From: Andalucia godoyi
Taxonomy: Eukaryota; Discoba; Jakobea; Jakobida; Andaluciidae
DNA: 64,000 bases
NCBI GenBank assembly: GCA_009859145.1
Contig: VRVR01000011.1
Coordinates: 74,097 to 138,096, forward strand
Direction: 5' to 3'
A program made the position numbers and the translations under genes. Below, in pieces: positions 20,121-29,860 of the stretch (position 1 is its first letter; each line of letters opens with the position of its first letter). The notes below the pieces were generated by a model that saw only the letters and a program-made list of their open reading frames with translations, ran no database searches and was not told where the DNA came from.

Positions 20121-20744
20121 CTGTGAAACAAACGAACAATCAGAAAAACACACTGCTACACGCACACCGCAACGCGCAGCAGAGAAGAAGAAAAATTGCA
20201 GACGACTGAAGGGGGGGAAAAAAAGAAAAGCAAACAGGAGAAGAATAAGAAGAAGAAGGAACGTGTGGGAAAACGCAGAATGAACCCTCCAATTAAGAAA
20301 AAAAGAAAGAGTGTGTTAAGATATGTATATTATTACACTTTCTCCTTTCATTTCAACGCTGGGAAACTTTCAGGGAAGAGAGAACGACGTTGTACGACAG
20401 ATGGCACTCGAGCTCCCGCCCTGTGTACTCCAGGATCCTCTGGCGTATTCCAGTTTCAAATGGTTTTCCAAGTCCCAACAAAAACCAGAACTTCCTCTTC
20501 GTTATTGCAGTGCGCCTAGTCTTTTGTGGTTATTGTAAGTGTGTGCGTGTGTGCGTGTGCGTGTGTGCGTGTGTGTGTGTGTGTGCGTGTGTGTGAATTG
20601 CGAACGTCCAGCATCCGTTTCATCTTGTTCTTTTTTTTAATTTATTTAATTATTTAATTTAAATTTTTAAAGGAGAACAAGAGAAGAAGAATCTTCTTTA
20701 CCGCTGTTTAAAAAAGAAGTTGGACATTGGAAACAGCGAGGAAC
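20121..20744. other. Divergent VPS45/MAF1 intergenic region
   Basis: Purine-rich near 20200-20310; GT-rich microsatellite at 20537-20595. A GTAAGT donor-like site at 20535 sits just before the GT tract, so a MAF1 5'-UTR intron is possible but unproven. Confidence 0.5.
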
Positions 20745-21662
20745 ATGAAGTTTCTGGAAAACGCAGAGCTGTCTGCAATTGAATCGCAGCTTGATGGGCG
20801 TCCTTCGTTTCATTCATCCAGCACACTTCGCTGCAAAATCGAGTTGTATTCATGCAAGGCTGCCGGTGTGGATAAGAAGCTGGAAAAACTCCTCGACGAA
20901 AAGTTCCTTTCTGCAACCGTCACTACTGGAATATCACCGCCATCCACTACCTCACACTCGTTTTTGACAAGCACGTCGTCCACAGGCTCCAACTCTTCTG
21001 CATCCTCGTCATCCTCGTCATCGTCTTCATTAGCAGCCGCAGCTTCTGCTTCTGGCTACTCGTCGTCGTCCTGTTCCATAGCACATCCTTCATACTCGAA
21101 TGCCAACAACTCGATTTACAGTGCTGCGGCAAGCAGTAGCGGCAATGTAAATGCGCTTTATGGAACTTCGCCGTTTGGGCCACTGATGCTTTCGTCGAGC
21201 AGAAAGACACTGATTTATCTGATTTCCACGCTGAATGCGTCGTATCCAGACTATGACTTCGCGAATCTGAGACCTGACGACTTTGAAAAGCAGGTCGGGG
21301 TGGAGGCAGTGCGAAACACCGTGGCATGTGAACTTGTGGGGAACTTCATCACTGAAGACGAGGCACATTCGTTGTGGAGTGCGGCCGATGCAGCCGTGCA
21401 GTGCTCCGAGTGTGATGTATATGCGTTTTCAACAGATGACGCTGCTTTTGGGATTGAGGACGACGGGATTTGGTCGTATCATTACTTCTTCTATAACAAG
21501 GCGCAGAAAAAGGTGCTCTATCTGGCGCTCCAAGCGGTCGATGCCCACGAAAGATCCAGAGAGCTGATTGACGATGATGATATCGACGACAAGGACCCTT
21601 ATGCTTCGCAGCGCTCATTCGGGTTCGATGAAGATCTCAACGAGTCGATGGATATGGATTAA
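20745..21662 (+). CDS. MAF1: MAF1, repressor of RNA polymerase III
   Basis: A 305-residue protein. It opens MKFLENAELSAIESQL, nearly the universal MAF1 start, followed by KIELYSCKAAGVDKKL (family box A). A Ser/Thr-rich, low-complexity linker covers about residues 70-150. The second half carries box B/C: SRKTLIYLISTLNASYPDYDF, then DVYAFS, then IWSYHYFFYNKAQKKVLYLALQA. The tail is acidic. MAF1 shuts down tRNA and 5S transcription under stress and is controlled by phosphorylation, mainly by TORC1 and PKA in other organisms; the Ser-rich linker is the likely target here (inference). The start is the ATG at 20745. Confidence 0.95.
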   Translation: MKFLENAELSAIESQLDGRPSFHSSSTLRCKIELYSCKAAGVDKKLEKLLDEKFLSATVTTGISPPSTTSHSFLTSTSSTGSNSSASSSSSSSSSLAAAASASGYSSSSCSIAHPSYSNANNSIYSAAASSSGNVNALYGTSPFGPLMLSSSRKTLIYLISTLNASYPDYDFANLRPDDFEKQVGVEAVRNTVACELVGNFITEDEAHSLWSAADAAVQCSECDVYAFSTDDAAFGIEDDGIWSYHYFFYNKAQKKVLYLALQAVDAHERSRELIDDDDIDDKDPYASQRSFGFDEDLNESMDMD

Positions 21663-21728
21663 TCTACAGAAAGCAGCTTCCTTGCCCCGTGTCCGCTCGT
21701 TCGCCTATTCACATGCATACGCACACAC

Positions 21729-21771
<43 letters not shown>

Positions 21772-21895
21772 TGATTGCGTGCTGTTGAAATTGTCGTATT
21801 CCGTACTGTTGGTGCTGCTGGTCGTGTGTTTCTGTTATTTCACATGTGATCGATAAAAGTTTGTACAGATTGCTGTTTGTTATGGTTTTCGCGAG
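21663..21895. repeat. MAF1 3' region with (CT)n microsatellite
   Basis: An uninterrupted CT run of about 18 units lies at 21732-21768 after a CACACA stretch. Otherwise no feature is seen. Confidence 0.7.
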
Positions 21896-22202
21896 CCGCT
21901 CGCCCAAAACATGAATCATGATTGGTCATCGGGCAAAGCGACAGGTCCAAGCCACATGTATTTATTTATTTATTTAAATATTTAGAGCGAGCACCAACTC
22001 TTCAATGCAGATTGCTCTGCATCAAAGAGCTATCGCAACCACGAGTTTCTTGGTTCTCGGCATCTTCGGGCATGGTCGGTTTGAGCTTGTTGGGAAGATC
22101 CCTCTTTGGAACCATGGGATGTTTTGGTTCCGATGAAAGGTGCTGCTTGGGGGTTCGACAATAATAATAAAAAAACTCAAACAGAAAGAATGATGGAAAG
22201 AA
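21896..22202 (+). repeat. Structured ~310 bp element, copy B
   Basis: Second copy of the 5513-5822 element, same orientation, 16.4 kb away. Shared DNA begins at CCGCTCGCCC and includes the CCAAT-type and TATA-like tracts as well as the hairpin-rich segment. Diverged similarity continues to about 22300. Confidence 0.9.
21984..22177 (+). ncRNA. Candidate structured ncRNA, copy B
   Basis: Keeps every stem described for copy A. Differences from copy A are A-to-G in a loop near 22059, A-to-G and C-to-T around 22093-22098 (pairing kept by wobble), and two fewer G in a G-run near 22150. Ends are approximate. Confidence 0.4.
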
Positions 22203-22552
22203 AATGAACGTCAAGAACGAAGCAATTCTTTACAGATGAACAAACTTCCGATATAATGTTTGCTTGTTTGGTGTTCATACACAAAGCTGTCAACCGTCGT
22301 CTCTCACCTTCTTTTTCTTCCACCTTCTTCATCCATGCGTAGCGTGGCGCGTCTCCATAGTGTAGCAGACAACCCTTTACTGTTTGTTGCAACACGCTGT
22401 AAACGCGCACCATTGAACCACAGCTGCGTTTTCGCGGGTTTTTCTAGAAGGGGGAAAAGTCTCGAATCCCAGCGTGTCCATTTCCATTTTTCCTTGCATC
22501 TGTTTTTCTAGCTAATCCGAGGAGGTAGGGAGCAAAGAATCAGCCTGCGGTG
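22203..22552. other. Leader of the SDR gene
   Basis: Begins with diverged repeat flank. An ATG at 22335 opens MRSVARLHSVADNPLLF, which looks like a mitochondrial presequence. A short 5' exon joined to the reductase is possible, but I could not define a convincing splice pair. Confidence 0.4.
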
Positions 22553-23290
22553 ATGCTTGCGGTTGTCACTGGGGCGAGCCGGGGGATCGGGAGGAGCATA
22601 TGCAAGTCTCTTTCAGAAAGTGGGTACGTGATAGCTGCTCTGTCAAGATCCAAAGATACTACAGAGCAAATAGCACAAGAAGTGAAGGGGCATGCAGTGA
22701 TCTGTGATGTGCTCTCGTCGGTCGAAATTCAGCAATCGTGGAGCCAAATTGACGAGCTGAAGATCCCGCTTGGCTGTCTGGTCAACTGCGCCGGAATCTC
22801 AAAAGACGGACTGTTGGTCCATGCTTCAGAAGCCGATATCCTAAAAACTCTGCAAACAAACCTCGTTTCCTCCATGCTGATGTCTCGAGAGTTTCTTGCT
22901 CGAGCGATTCGTCACGCCGCGGACACGTCGTCCGTTCATCCAAAGTCCCGTAATCGCAGCATCGTGAACATAGGATCGGTTGTCGGTCTATGCGGAAATG
23001 TAGGCCAGTCGGTCTACGCGACGTCGAAATCCGGTCTTATTGGATTCACAAAGTCCCTTGCGAAGGAGTATGGATCGCGAGGAATTCGTGTGAATGCAGT
23101 GTTTCCAGGGTGGATAGACACCCAAATGACGCACGCAATACAAGCCGCCAGACGCCAAGAACTCGAAAAGCATATTGCGCTGAAACGATTTGGCAGTCCG
23201 GAAGAAATCGCCAGCGTTGTTCGATTCCTGTGTTCTGCGGATGCAAGCTATGTTACGGGACAGATCATCTCGGTGGATGGCGGATTGTAG
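22553..23290 (+). CDS. Short-chain dehydrogenase, FabG/CBR4-like 3-oxoacyl-ACP reductase
   Basis: A 245-residue classical SDR. The Rossmann TGASRGIG motif is at residues ~7-14, NCAGIS near 80, and catalytic Ser in NIGSVVGLCGNVGQ with YATSK (Tyr-x3-Lys) near residue 160; GIRVNAVFPGWIDTQMT and a C-terminal YVTGQIISVDGG complete the fold. Length and motifs fit NADPH-dependent 3-oxoacyl-ACP reductase (bacterial FabG; CBR4 in mitochondrial fatty acid synthesis) better than other SDRs. The start is the ATG at 22553. No targeting peptide is encoded from this start; see the leader entry for a possible missing 5' exon. Substrate is inferred from the family only. Confidence 0.82.
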   Translation: MLAVVTGASRGIGRSICKSLSESGYVIAALSRSKDTTEQIAQEVKGHAVICDVLSSVEIQQSWSQIDELKIPLGCLVNCAGISKDGLLVHASEADILKTLQTNLVSSMLMSREFLARAIRHAADTSSVHPKSRNRSIVNIGSVVGLCGNVGQSVYATSKSGLIGFTKSLAKEYGSRGIRVNAVFPGWIDTQMTHAIQAARRQELEKHIALKRFGSPEEIASVVRFLCSADASYVTGQIISVDGGL

Positions 23291-23434
23291 GAGGCGAAGA
23301 AAGAAACAAAACACAGAGGAGGGAGGGGGGGGGGGGGGGGGTGGCTTTACTTGTACAGAATGATTGGCGGGAAAAGTGTGGGGAAATAGATAAAGAATGC
23401 AGCGACGGAAGAAGCCTTGGGAAGGAGCGTGCAC
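23291..23434. repeat. Convergent 3' spacer with G-run
   Basis: A run of about 17 G lies at 23325-23341 between two convergent stops. Confidence 0.7.
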
Positions 23435-25003
23435 TTAGACGGACGGGCAGCGGTGCAAATACGGGAGCAGTGATGGCTGTTTTCTTCGTTCTTCAATCAG
23501 TTTTCTCCGGTCCGCAGCATCATCGGACGGCACGGAACCTGCCGAATGCACTGCGATCGTGGGCTGCACGTGGAAATTCATCGCAGCTGTATCGGTGAGC
23601 TTCAATTGCTTGAGCATGTCTGCATTCACAGAGCGATGTGGCTTGTCTTCTTCAGAGGCTTGGCCAACCGCAAATGCGACCTTGGCCAACGACTGCTTGC
23701 TGTGCACACGAGACGCTGTTTTCGACTTTGAGAAGACAGACTTGACCAGGTTTGCCAGTTCCTTCTTGCGCTCTGCCTCTGATGCCTTCTCTGCATCCGC
23801 ATCTGCCTCTGCCATTTGTCCGTTCCTGCTCCGCCTCTTCTTTTCCACAAGTGCCGCAAGCATGCTTCTCTGCTTCTTGAGCTTTTCAAGTTTCTGTTTT
23901 CTTTCCAGCGTCGACTGCGGTGAGCTGATGGCGTCCAATGCAGGGTTGTGAGCAATCTTGACATTGTAAGAGTCGGTGTCAAGCCCGCCGTTCTGCACCA
24001 CAATCGGTATTTCACCGCTATCAGACACAGACGCAAAATCGGGATATGGAGACGAGGCTGCTTGTTCGGAATGTACGCCAAGCACCCGTTCCAACGACAC
24101 AATCTCGGCATCCAACGCGGAAATCTTGGATTCAAATGCATCGTATTCATCCACGAATGCATCATAGTTCAAACCTCCGACAAACTCCAGCAGATTTTGA
24201 ACATCATCTTCTTCAAACTCAATGTCCAAAGCAGTCGACTGCGCCGTTGACGGCCTATCTTCCTCGTCCGCGGCCCCAGCAGCGGTTGTTGATTCCGCTT
24301 CTTCTTTTGACAATGCCCACGCTGGCTTTCCTCTGCGCGTAGTTGTTGCGCTCGACAGGTTGCGCACTTTCTTGGCTTGCTTTCCCGAGAACGCACTCTT
24401 CTTCTGCGGCTGCTGCTTCGAAAGGTTTTGTGAAAGACTGCGGTCCGCAGCAGAAGACGGGCTTCCAGAACCCTTAATGTACTGATCAACGACAACGGAG
24501 CGTGTTGCAACTTCTACTCCTGCAACCGAATCTGGATCCCGGACGGCATTCTTGAGCACTTCGGCACCATTCTCCAAAAACACTCGACGCAAGCGTGCCT
24601 GATGTTCATAAAACCGTTTTCTTTTCTCCATCTTGAGCTGTCTTTCTTCCTCGGTAAGCTGCCCATGGGACTTTTGCTGGACTCCATTCAGCCAACGTTT
24701 ATGTCGCTTTGTAATGCTGTCCGTCGACTTGGATCTCTTAATTGTGTCCGATCGCCGAGTCATGGACTCGCGAGACTCACGAGAAGGACCCAGTCCATTG
24801 TCCGTTCGTTCCCACGAAGCACCAGCGGGAATAAACACATTCCGCAAAGGGTCCGAAACCGACGGTGCATTCCCGGATGATGTATTATTGTGAAGCATAT
24901 ATTGCGGATAAGAGTCGCCGGGACGATTGGACAGCATGACACCCTTGAAATGATCAAAGGGAGCCGACGCAAAGTCGTTGGAAGATGTTGAGCTGCTCGC
25001 CAT
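23435..25003 (-). CDS. Coiled-coil, largely disordered protein of unknown function
   Basis: A 522-residue protein with ATG at 25003. The N-terminal 90 residues contain FDHFKGVMLSNRPGDSYPQYML, a compact motif block. A basic helical segment follows (KRHKRWLNGVQQK, then EEERQLKMEKRKRFYEHQARLRRVFLENGAEVLKN). A coiled coil at about residues 280-330 (FVDEYDAFESKISALDAEIVSLERVLG) precedes a second basic helical region (TLERKQKLEKLKKQRSMLAALVEKKRR). No TM segment or enzyme motif is visible. The combination recalls centrosomal or ciliary coiled-coil proteins, but I cannot name a family. Confidence 0.65.
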   Translation of the reverse strand: MASSSTSSNDFASAPFDHFKGVMLSNRPGDSYPQYMLHNNTSSGNAPSVSDPLRNVFIPAGASWERTDNGLGPSRESRESMTRRSDTIKRSKSTDSITKRHKRWLNGVQQKSHGQLTEEERQLKMEKRKRFYEHQARLRRVFLENGAEVLKNAVRDPDSVAGVEVATRSVVVDQYIKGSGSPSSAADRSLSQNLSKQQPQKKSAFSGKQAKKVRNLSSATTTRRGKPAWALSKEEAESTTAAGAADEEDRPSTAQSTALDIEFEEDDVQNLLEFVGGLNYDAFVDEYDAFESKISALDAEIVSLERVLGVHSEQAASSPYPDFASVSDSGEIPIVVQNGGLDTDSYNVKIAHNPALDAISSPQSTLERKQKLEKLKKQRSMLAALVEKKRRSRNGQMAEADADAEKASEAERKKELANLVKSVFSKSKTASRVHSKQSLAKVAFAVGQASEEDKPHRSVNADMLKQLKLTDTAAMNFHVQPTIAVHSAGSVPSDDAADRRKLIEERRKQPSLLPYLHRCPSV

Positions 25004-25656
25004 CCTATCTTTGCTCAACGAGGGATATCCAACTTTCTTGTGGACGAAAATAATAATCCACGCGAGTGCAATGGAGTTTTTTGAAAAAAAGGAATACACA
25101 CAACACACAGCAGGCAAACACGAAAAGAAGGAGAATAAAAGTGAAAAGATCTCTCCTCAGTTGGCAAATGATCCGGAACCCGAATGCGATGAAACAAACG
25201 GCTGCTCTACAGCCGATTTCTGAACCTTGCAACCACCCTCCAATCCAAACCTCGGTTCAGTACACGGGTTGCGTCGGATTCTTACATTCTTTTCTTTCGT
25301 TTTTTATGCATTTTAAAAAGTTAAAAAAAAGCAAAGAACATCAGTGCTGGCAGTGCGGAGGATGAAAGGGCCGTGCGTGTACGAACAGACTACCCTCACA
25401 ATCTCCCCGCAAGGTTATCGATGATGTGAGACACGTGAACTTGGAGTAGCGCAGAGGCAGAACATTTGGGGGATGCGGGGAGCATATGTGGAACACCATC
25501 GCATGCACACGAAATTCTTGGCGGATTTTGGCGGAGCTACCTATCAAATAATAATAAAAACAACCGGGGAAAAAAAAACAATGTAACCTTGGGGCGAGTG
25601 GGGCCACCATTGGGAGTGGGAGGCGGAGTGCGTGAAGATAGCAATCAGCAGTACAA
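25004..25656. other. Intergenic
   Basis: Purine-rich near 25080-25150 and T-rich near 25290-25330. No gene or strong repeat is seen. Confidence 0.5.
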
Positions 25657-25947
25657 TCAGGCGCGTCTCCACAGAAAGACCCGTGCAGCAGTCACCAATG
25701 CGATGCCTAAGCTAACAAACGAAAGATACCACATCCGGTTCAGCTGCCTCTCCGAGTCTTCCAGGCATTCGGTAACGTGCTCCATCTGCGCCGAAAGCTC
25801 CACAACTCGTCTGCGAAGCCGACTTAGATCAGACTGCACTGCCAGAAGATGCTGTCGCGCCACAATTTGCAGTTCGTCAACAGCAACCACATCGCCCCGG
25901 ACCATGCTTTGCGGCGCATCGTCATTCGACACACAACTCGGAGCCAT
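25657..25947 (-). CDS. Small tail-anchored coiled-coil protein
   Basis: A 96-residue ORF with ATG at 25947. A helix at residues ~18-70 has heptad character (LLAVQSDLSRLRRRVVELSAQMEHV). A single hydrophobic segment at ~73-90 (WYLSFVSLGIALVTAARVF) is followed by LWRRA, leaving a very short lumenal end. This is the architecture of small SNARE-like or tail-anchored adaptor proteins (ER, mitochondria or peroxisomes). No SNARE zero-layer residue can be assigned with confidence. I judge it real because of the clean helix-TM pattern; function is unknown. Confidence 0.55.
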   Translation of the reverse strand: MAPSCVSNDDAPQSMVRGDVVAVDELQIVARQHLLAVQSDLSRLRRRVVELSAQMEHVTECLEDSERQLNRMWYLSFVSLGIALVTAARVFLWRRA

Positions 25948-26430
25948 TGCGCTGTTCTATCCCTATTTTTCAACTGCTAAAACACGTCCGTATGGGCCCT
26001 TTCTTAAAGTGTGTACAACTCTTGAGAAGGACAAATTCCTCACAGGACGTTCCCACATGACTTCTCAGACTGAGTTTTTTTTTTTTTGGAGGGAGGGAGG
26101 GGTCGACTCTGTTGAGGTCTGTGTTCACTGTTTTTTGGCGTCGCAGCAGACGGATCCAAATTTGAGGATTGTGCGTTTACCAGGAAGTGCAAGCAATCCT
26201 TGCTCTGGTTTGTTGGTGGGTTTTCTCTTTTCTCTTTTCTCTTTTCTCTTTTCTTTTTTCTTTTTCTTTTTCTTTTTTTTCCTTTCAATCCTGGACAACA
26301 ATCTGCGCATGAAAATCGAAAGACATGCCGGGATAAACTCCAAAATCTAACGAGCGTACTTTGTTTTGAAACTGGATAGAAATCATTGTGGAAGAAAAGA
26401 CCTGAGACAGCGGCATCCCGTGTGTTTTTC
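25948..26430. other. Divergent promoter region with TTCTCTTT array
   Basis: T/C-rich degenerate repeat (TCTTTTC units then T-rich) at 26223-26283. It separates the tail-anchored gene from the ABCG gene. No gene seen. Confidence 0.5.
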
Positions 26431-29109
26431 ATGATAAAGAATTCGCGGGTTGCTTGCAGAGTGCGACTGCTGCTGCCGTTGTTGTTCTTTCAGTGCTGCT
26501 TCGTCGTTGTGCACGGACAGGTACCGTATTATCCGGGACAGTGTCCCGGGACATCCGAGTCGAGTTGTCTCTGTGCATTTACTTCTGGATATGCCTGTGC
26601 ACCAGGGTTTTACTGCCCTAACGCAGCGCTGCCGAATGTCTCGCATCCGTGTCCAGTTGGGTTCCTGTGCCCCCGAAACTCTGCGCAGCCGACGTTTTGT
26701 TGCAAAGGATATTACTGCCCTTCTCCCAATGAAATATACGAATGCCCAGCAGGATCGTTTTGCAAGCAGGGACAGGCAAAGCCATTCAACTGCGGCTGGC
26801 TCACTCTGTGTCCCGCTGGAACATCGGAAGGAATCAAGGTCGGTGCATATGTCATATTCTTCCTTACACTGGTTGTGATTTTTGGAATGTACCAACTCAA
26901 GGCGTATCAGGAAAAACGAGCCGGTCTGAAACGAGCTGTGTATCTTGAAACCTTGACGGAGCAAAATGAAGAAGTGTCCGATGTACATTCTCGTTCTGCT
27001 TCTGAATCGAGTGGCGCGAAACCGGCATCTGGAGACTCCGAGAATGGAGACGTGAACGTAGAAGCTGGCGCAAGTGCGGGGGTAGGCGTCTCGGTGCTGG
27101 AAAAGATGGACATCGAGTTCCAAGACTTGGGGCTGACCCTCCACAACGGAAAGACCATTTTGGCGAATGTTTCTGGTGTGCTGCGAGCTGGGCGTGTGGC
27201 GGCTATCATGGGTCCTTCAGGTGCTGGGAAAACAACGTTCTTGTCCGTTTTGAGCGGCAAGGTTAAAAAATCCAAAGGTGTCATTACGGTGAATGGAAAA
27301 GAAGAGAACAACGGGATTACCCGTTTTCGATCGTTGGTTGGGTACGTTCCTCAGGAAGATGTGATGATCCGCACAAGCACGGTGTACTCCATCTTGCGCT
27401 TCTCGGCGAACTACCGACTGCCCAGGAACGAATCGAAGGAACAGCGAAAACAAAAGGTATTCGATGCAATCCAGCTGCTCGGTCTGTCGAATGTCATGGA
27501 ATCTGTCATTGGAGATGAGAAAACGAGGGGTATTTCAGGGGGGCAGAGAAAGCGCGTGAACATCGGTATTGAGCTGGTAACAGATCCGAAAGTGCTGTTC
27601 CTGGACGAACCCACGTCGGGACTGGATTCTTCGTCGTCTCTCGATGTGTGTATGGCGCTGAGGCGCCTCGCTAGAACGAAGAACGTACTCGTCGCAGCCG
27701 TTCTTCATCAACCCCGATATGAAATCTTTGCTGCATTCGATGATTTGCTAATTCTCGGAAAAGGCGGAAGGACCATCTACATTGGAGCAGGGGAGGACGC
27801 ATTGCCGTACTTTGAGAGTCTCGGCTTCCATTGTCCACCTCGTGTTAATGCCGCCGACTTTTTGATGGACATTGCATCTGGAAAGGTTTGCAGAGAGCGC
27901 GAGAGCATACCATTTGACTCTTGCCTTCTTCCGTCACTGTGGGAAATGCACCAGTCGAACAAAAACCAGCTCGAGTCGAATCCGAAGACTGCAAAGGATT
28001 TTAATGGTGTCGAAAACGTCGTTGTCGAAATCCCCGGGACTTTGCAGTCGGCTTCTGCTGCAGTGACTTCTGATCGGCCTTCATCCACCCCACGAAAGCG
28101 AATGTCCGCAGAGAAGTCGTGGCTCCGTCGCCGATGTGATTCGCTTCGCGAATTTGTGAGGGACGCAAAGTCTGATGTTTCCGACTATGCTTCTGATCTT
28201 CGAGACAGTCTGAAGACTATGTTTACCAAGGATGAGTTTCGCCAAACTCCTTCTGCATTTGTCTTGCTGTGGCTGTGTTTCAAGAGATCTATGAGCTGTG
28301 CGTATCCTGGTTGGGGAAGGTTTCTTCGAGAGAATTTGTTGCATATCATGATTGGGCTGTTTCTTGGAGTCGTTGCACGACCCAACAAGTACCTTGGTCC
28401 GCTCCCGCAGTCCATGTCGATCGATCTCTGTCCATTCATGCTCCAGCAACTGTGCACTCTGCCTCTTTCCGACGGATACGAGCTCCTAGCTCTGTTCCTT
28501 TGCTGGGGTCTGTCCTTCGCGGGGGCCGCAACTGCAGTGAGCACTTTCGGCTTTGAGGAAGCAAACTATTTTAGAGAGGTCGGGTCTGGAATGAAAACCC
28601 TTCCGTATTACATTGCCAAGGCCCTCTCGGACATTCCGCGCGTCGGTCTTGCAGCGTTCTTTTTTGAGCTAGCCTATCTTGGAGTCTACGATACGAGTGC
28701 CAATATATTTGTACTGTACTCGATCGCACTGCTGCTTTATGCCAACGGCATAGCCATTGGATATGTGCTCACCACCGTCATTGGTGTGGGCCTGACGCCA
28801 TTGTTTTCCGTGGTGGTTACGCTGCTGTTCTCCGCCGTCCTGTCTGGCGGAACGAACCGCTTGCCAACCGTTGATTCCGAGTGGATGTGGATGTTCTCTC
28901 TTTCGTATGCGCGGTGGGGCATGAACGCGTATTATGTCTTGGAAGTCGAAAATTATGATTTTTACGATGTGGAGCGTGGCTACGAACTGTATGGCTACCA
29001 TTCCACCGATATTCCACGGTGTCTTGGCTACATGACCCTGATTGCTCTTGGTTGGCACGTGATAGCTTACTTGGTCATGGTCATGACAAACCGGTCCAAA
29101 AAGAAGTAA
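26431..29109 (+). CDS. ABCG (White-Brown) half-transporter with Cys-rich ectodomain
   Basis: An 892-residue protein. The ATG at 26431 starts a signal peptide (LLLPLLFFQCCFVVVHG). Residues ~30-130 form a Cys-rich extracellular domain with repeated PGFYCP, VGFLCP, KGYYCPSP and AGSFCKQG units, followed by one TM helix. The nucleotide-binding domain has Walker A GPSGAGKTT near 260, signature ISGGQRKRVNIG near 368 and Walker B VLFLDEPTSGLD near 388. The ABC2 membrane domain (about 625-885) has six helices. This order (Cys-rich region, TM, NBD, TMD) is that of the ABCG24/ABCG28 type known from plants and many protists. As a half-transporter it should act as a dimer; cargo, often lipids or hydrophobic compounds, is not predictable. 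All ATPase motifs look intact. Confidence 0.93.
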   Translation: MIKNSRVACRVRLLLPLLFFQCCFVVVHGQVPYYPGQCPGTSESSCLCAFTSGYACAPGFYCPNAALPNVSHPCPVGFLCPRNSAQPTFCCKGYYCPSPNEIYECPAGSFCKQGQAKPFNCGWLTLCPAGTSEGIKVGAYVIFFLTLVVIFGMYQLKAYQEKRAGLKRAVYLETLTEQNEEVSDVHSRSASESSGAKPASGDSENGDVNVEAGASAGVGVSVLEKMDIEFQDLGLTLHNGKTILANVSGVLRAGRVAAIMGPSGAGKTTFLSVLSGKVKKSKGVITVNGKEENNGITRFRSLVGYVPQEDVMIRTSTVYSILRFSANYRLPRNESKEQRKQKVFDAIQLLGLSNVMESVIGDEKTRGISGGQRKRVNIGIELVTDPKVLFLDEPTSGLDSSSSLDVCMALRRLARTKNVLVAAVLHQPRYEIFAAFDDLLILGKGGRTIYIGAGEDALPYFESLGFHCPPRVNAADFLMDIASGKVCRERESIPFDSCLLPSLWEMHQSNKNQLESNPKTAKDFNGVENVVVEIPGTLQSASAAVTSDRPSSTPRKRMSAEKSWLRRRCDSLREFVRDAKSDVSDYASDLRDSLKTMFTKDEFRQTPSAFVLLWLCFKRSMSCAYPGWGRFLRENLLHIMIGLFLGVVARPNKYLGPLPQSMSIDLCPFMLQQLCTLPLSDGYELLALFLCWGLSFAGAATAVSTFGFEEANYFREVGSGMKTLPYYIAKALSDIPRVGLAAFFFELAYLGVYDTSANIFVLYSIALLLYANGIAIGYVLTTVIGVGLTPLFSVVVTLLFSAVLSGGTNRLPTVDSEWMWMFSLSYARWGMNAYYVLEVENYDFYDVERGYELYGYHSTDIPRCLGYMTLIALGWHVIAYLVMVMTNRSKKK

Positions 29110-29295
29110 CAGTGGAGACGCGGCTTCTCAATTCGATATTCACAGAGATAGATTACACGATATGCGAGTAGCGATAGCCTTGTTTTACTGTTCTTTTGTT
29201 GTTGTTGTTGTTGTTGTTGTTTAACTATTATTTTTTTTTTAAATTTTTAAACTCATTTTTATTTGCTGCTGTCATTCATTCTTTCATTCATTTAT
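29110..29295. repeat. ABCG 3' region with (TTG)n
   Basis: About eight TTG units lie at 29198-29221, followed by an A/T-rich stretch between two convergent genes. Confidence 0.7.
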
Positions 29296-29860
29296 CTAGG
29301 CTTTAATTCCAAGGAGCGATTGAACAATGTCAGAGGATGTTTTTCCCTTGACGCTGATCACTTGTTCTGCCCCGGAGGTAAACGTGACTTTGAGCTGAGC
29401 CTCTGCATTCGCAGCAGTGGACTTCAAAGGCGACAGCGCCACATTCGGATTGTGGAAGCGCAACGGAGCCAAGAATTCATACAGGAATTTCCTAGTTCAA
29501 TATTTCGCATAAAAAATCAACAATCAATCGTGGTTTAAATGGGATGGAAGAAAAAAGTAAGTCAGTGAAATGCTTGGAACGGGTGAAATGGCATCCTTGA
29601 ATGCATGTCGTGCTGTTAAGAATAATGATAATAATAGCAGTAGTAGTAGCAACAACAACAACGACAGCAGCCGCAGCAGCAACCATCATTGTAATAACAG
29701 TTATAGTAATTTGATAAAGAAACACAAACCTTGCACCGGTGTTTCCAGCGCCTTTCTTCGCATAGACAATCTGTACGGATTGGATGGATGACGGCAATTG
29801 TACCTTATTTGCAACAAGGTATTCAAGAGTTCTCGGGATCGACAACCTTCCAGCACTCAT
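29296..29860 (-). CDS. MRPS25: Mitochondrial ribosomal protein mS25 (two exons)
   Basis: Exon 1 is 29860-29730, intron 29729-29492 (238 nt, GTTTGT...CTAG), exon 2 29491-29296. The join restores an Arg codon and gives 108 residues. The sequence follows mS25: N-terminal SAGRLSIPRTLEYLV (human has GRFPIRRTLQYL), then VQIVYAKKGAGNTGAR, across the junction KFLYEFLAPLRFHNPNV (human KFVFFNIPQIQYKNPWV), and C-terminal FTSGAEQVISVKGKTSSDIV. This is the thioredoxin-like L51/S25/CI-B8 domain. The protein is a small-subunit component of the mitochondrial ribosome. It is shorter than human mS25, lacking the C-terminal extension. The intron is rich in CAG/CAA triplets. Neither exon is recognisable alone. 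Confidence 0.8.

Noticed and set aside
20390-20540. ATG frame (MALELPPCVLQ...) ending at GTAAGT upstream of MAF1
   Set aside because: No acceptor keeps frame with MAF1, and MAF1 already begins at its conserved start. At most a UTR intron.
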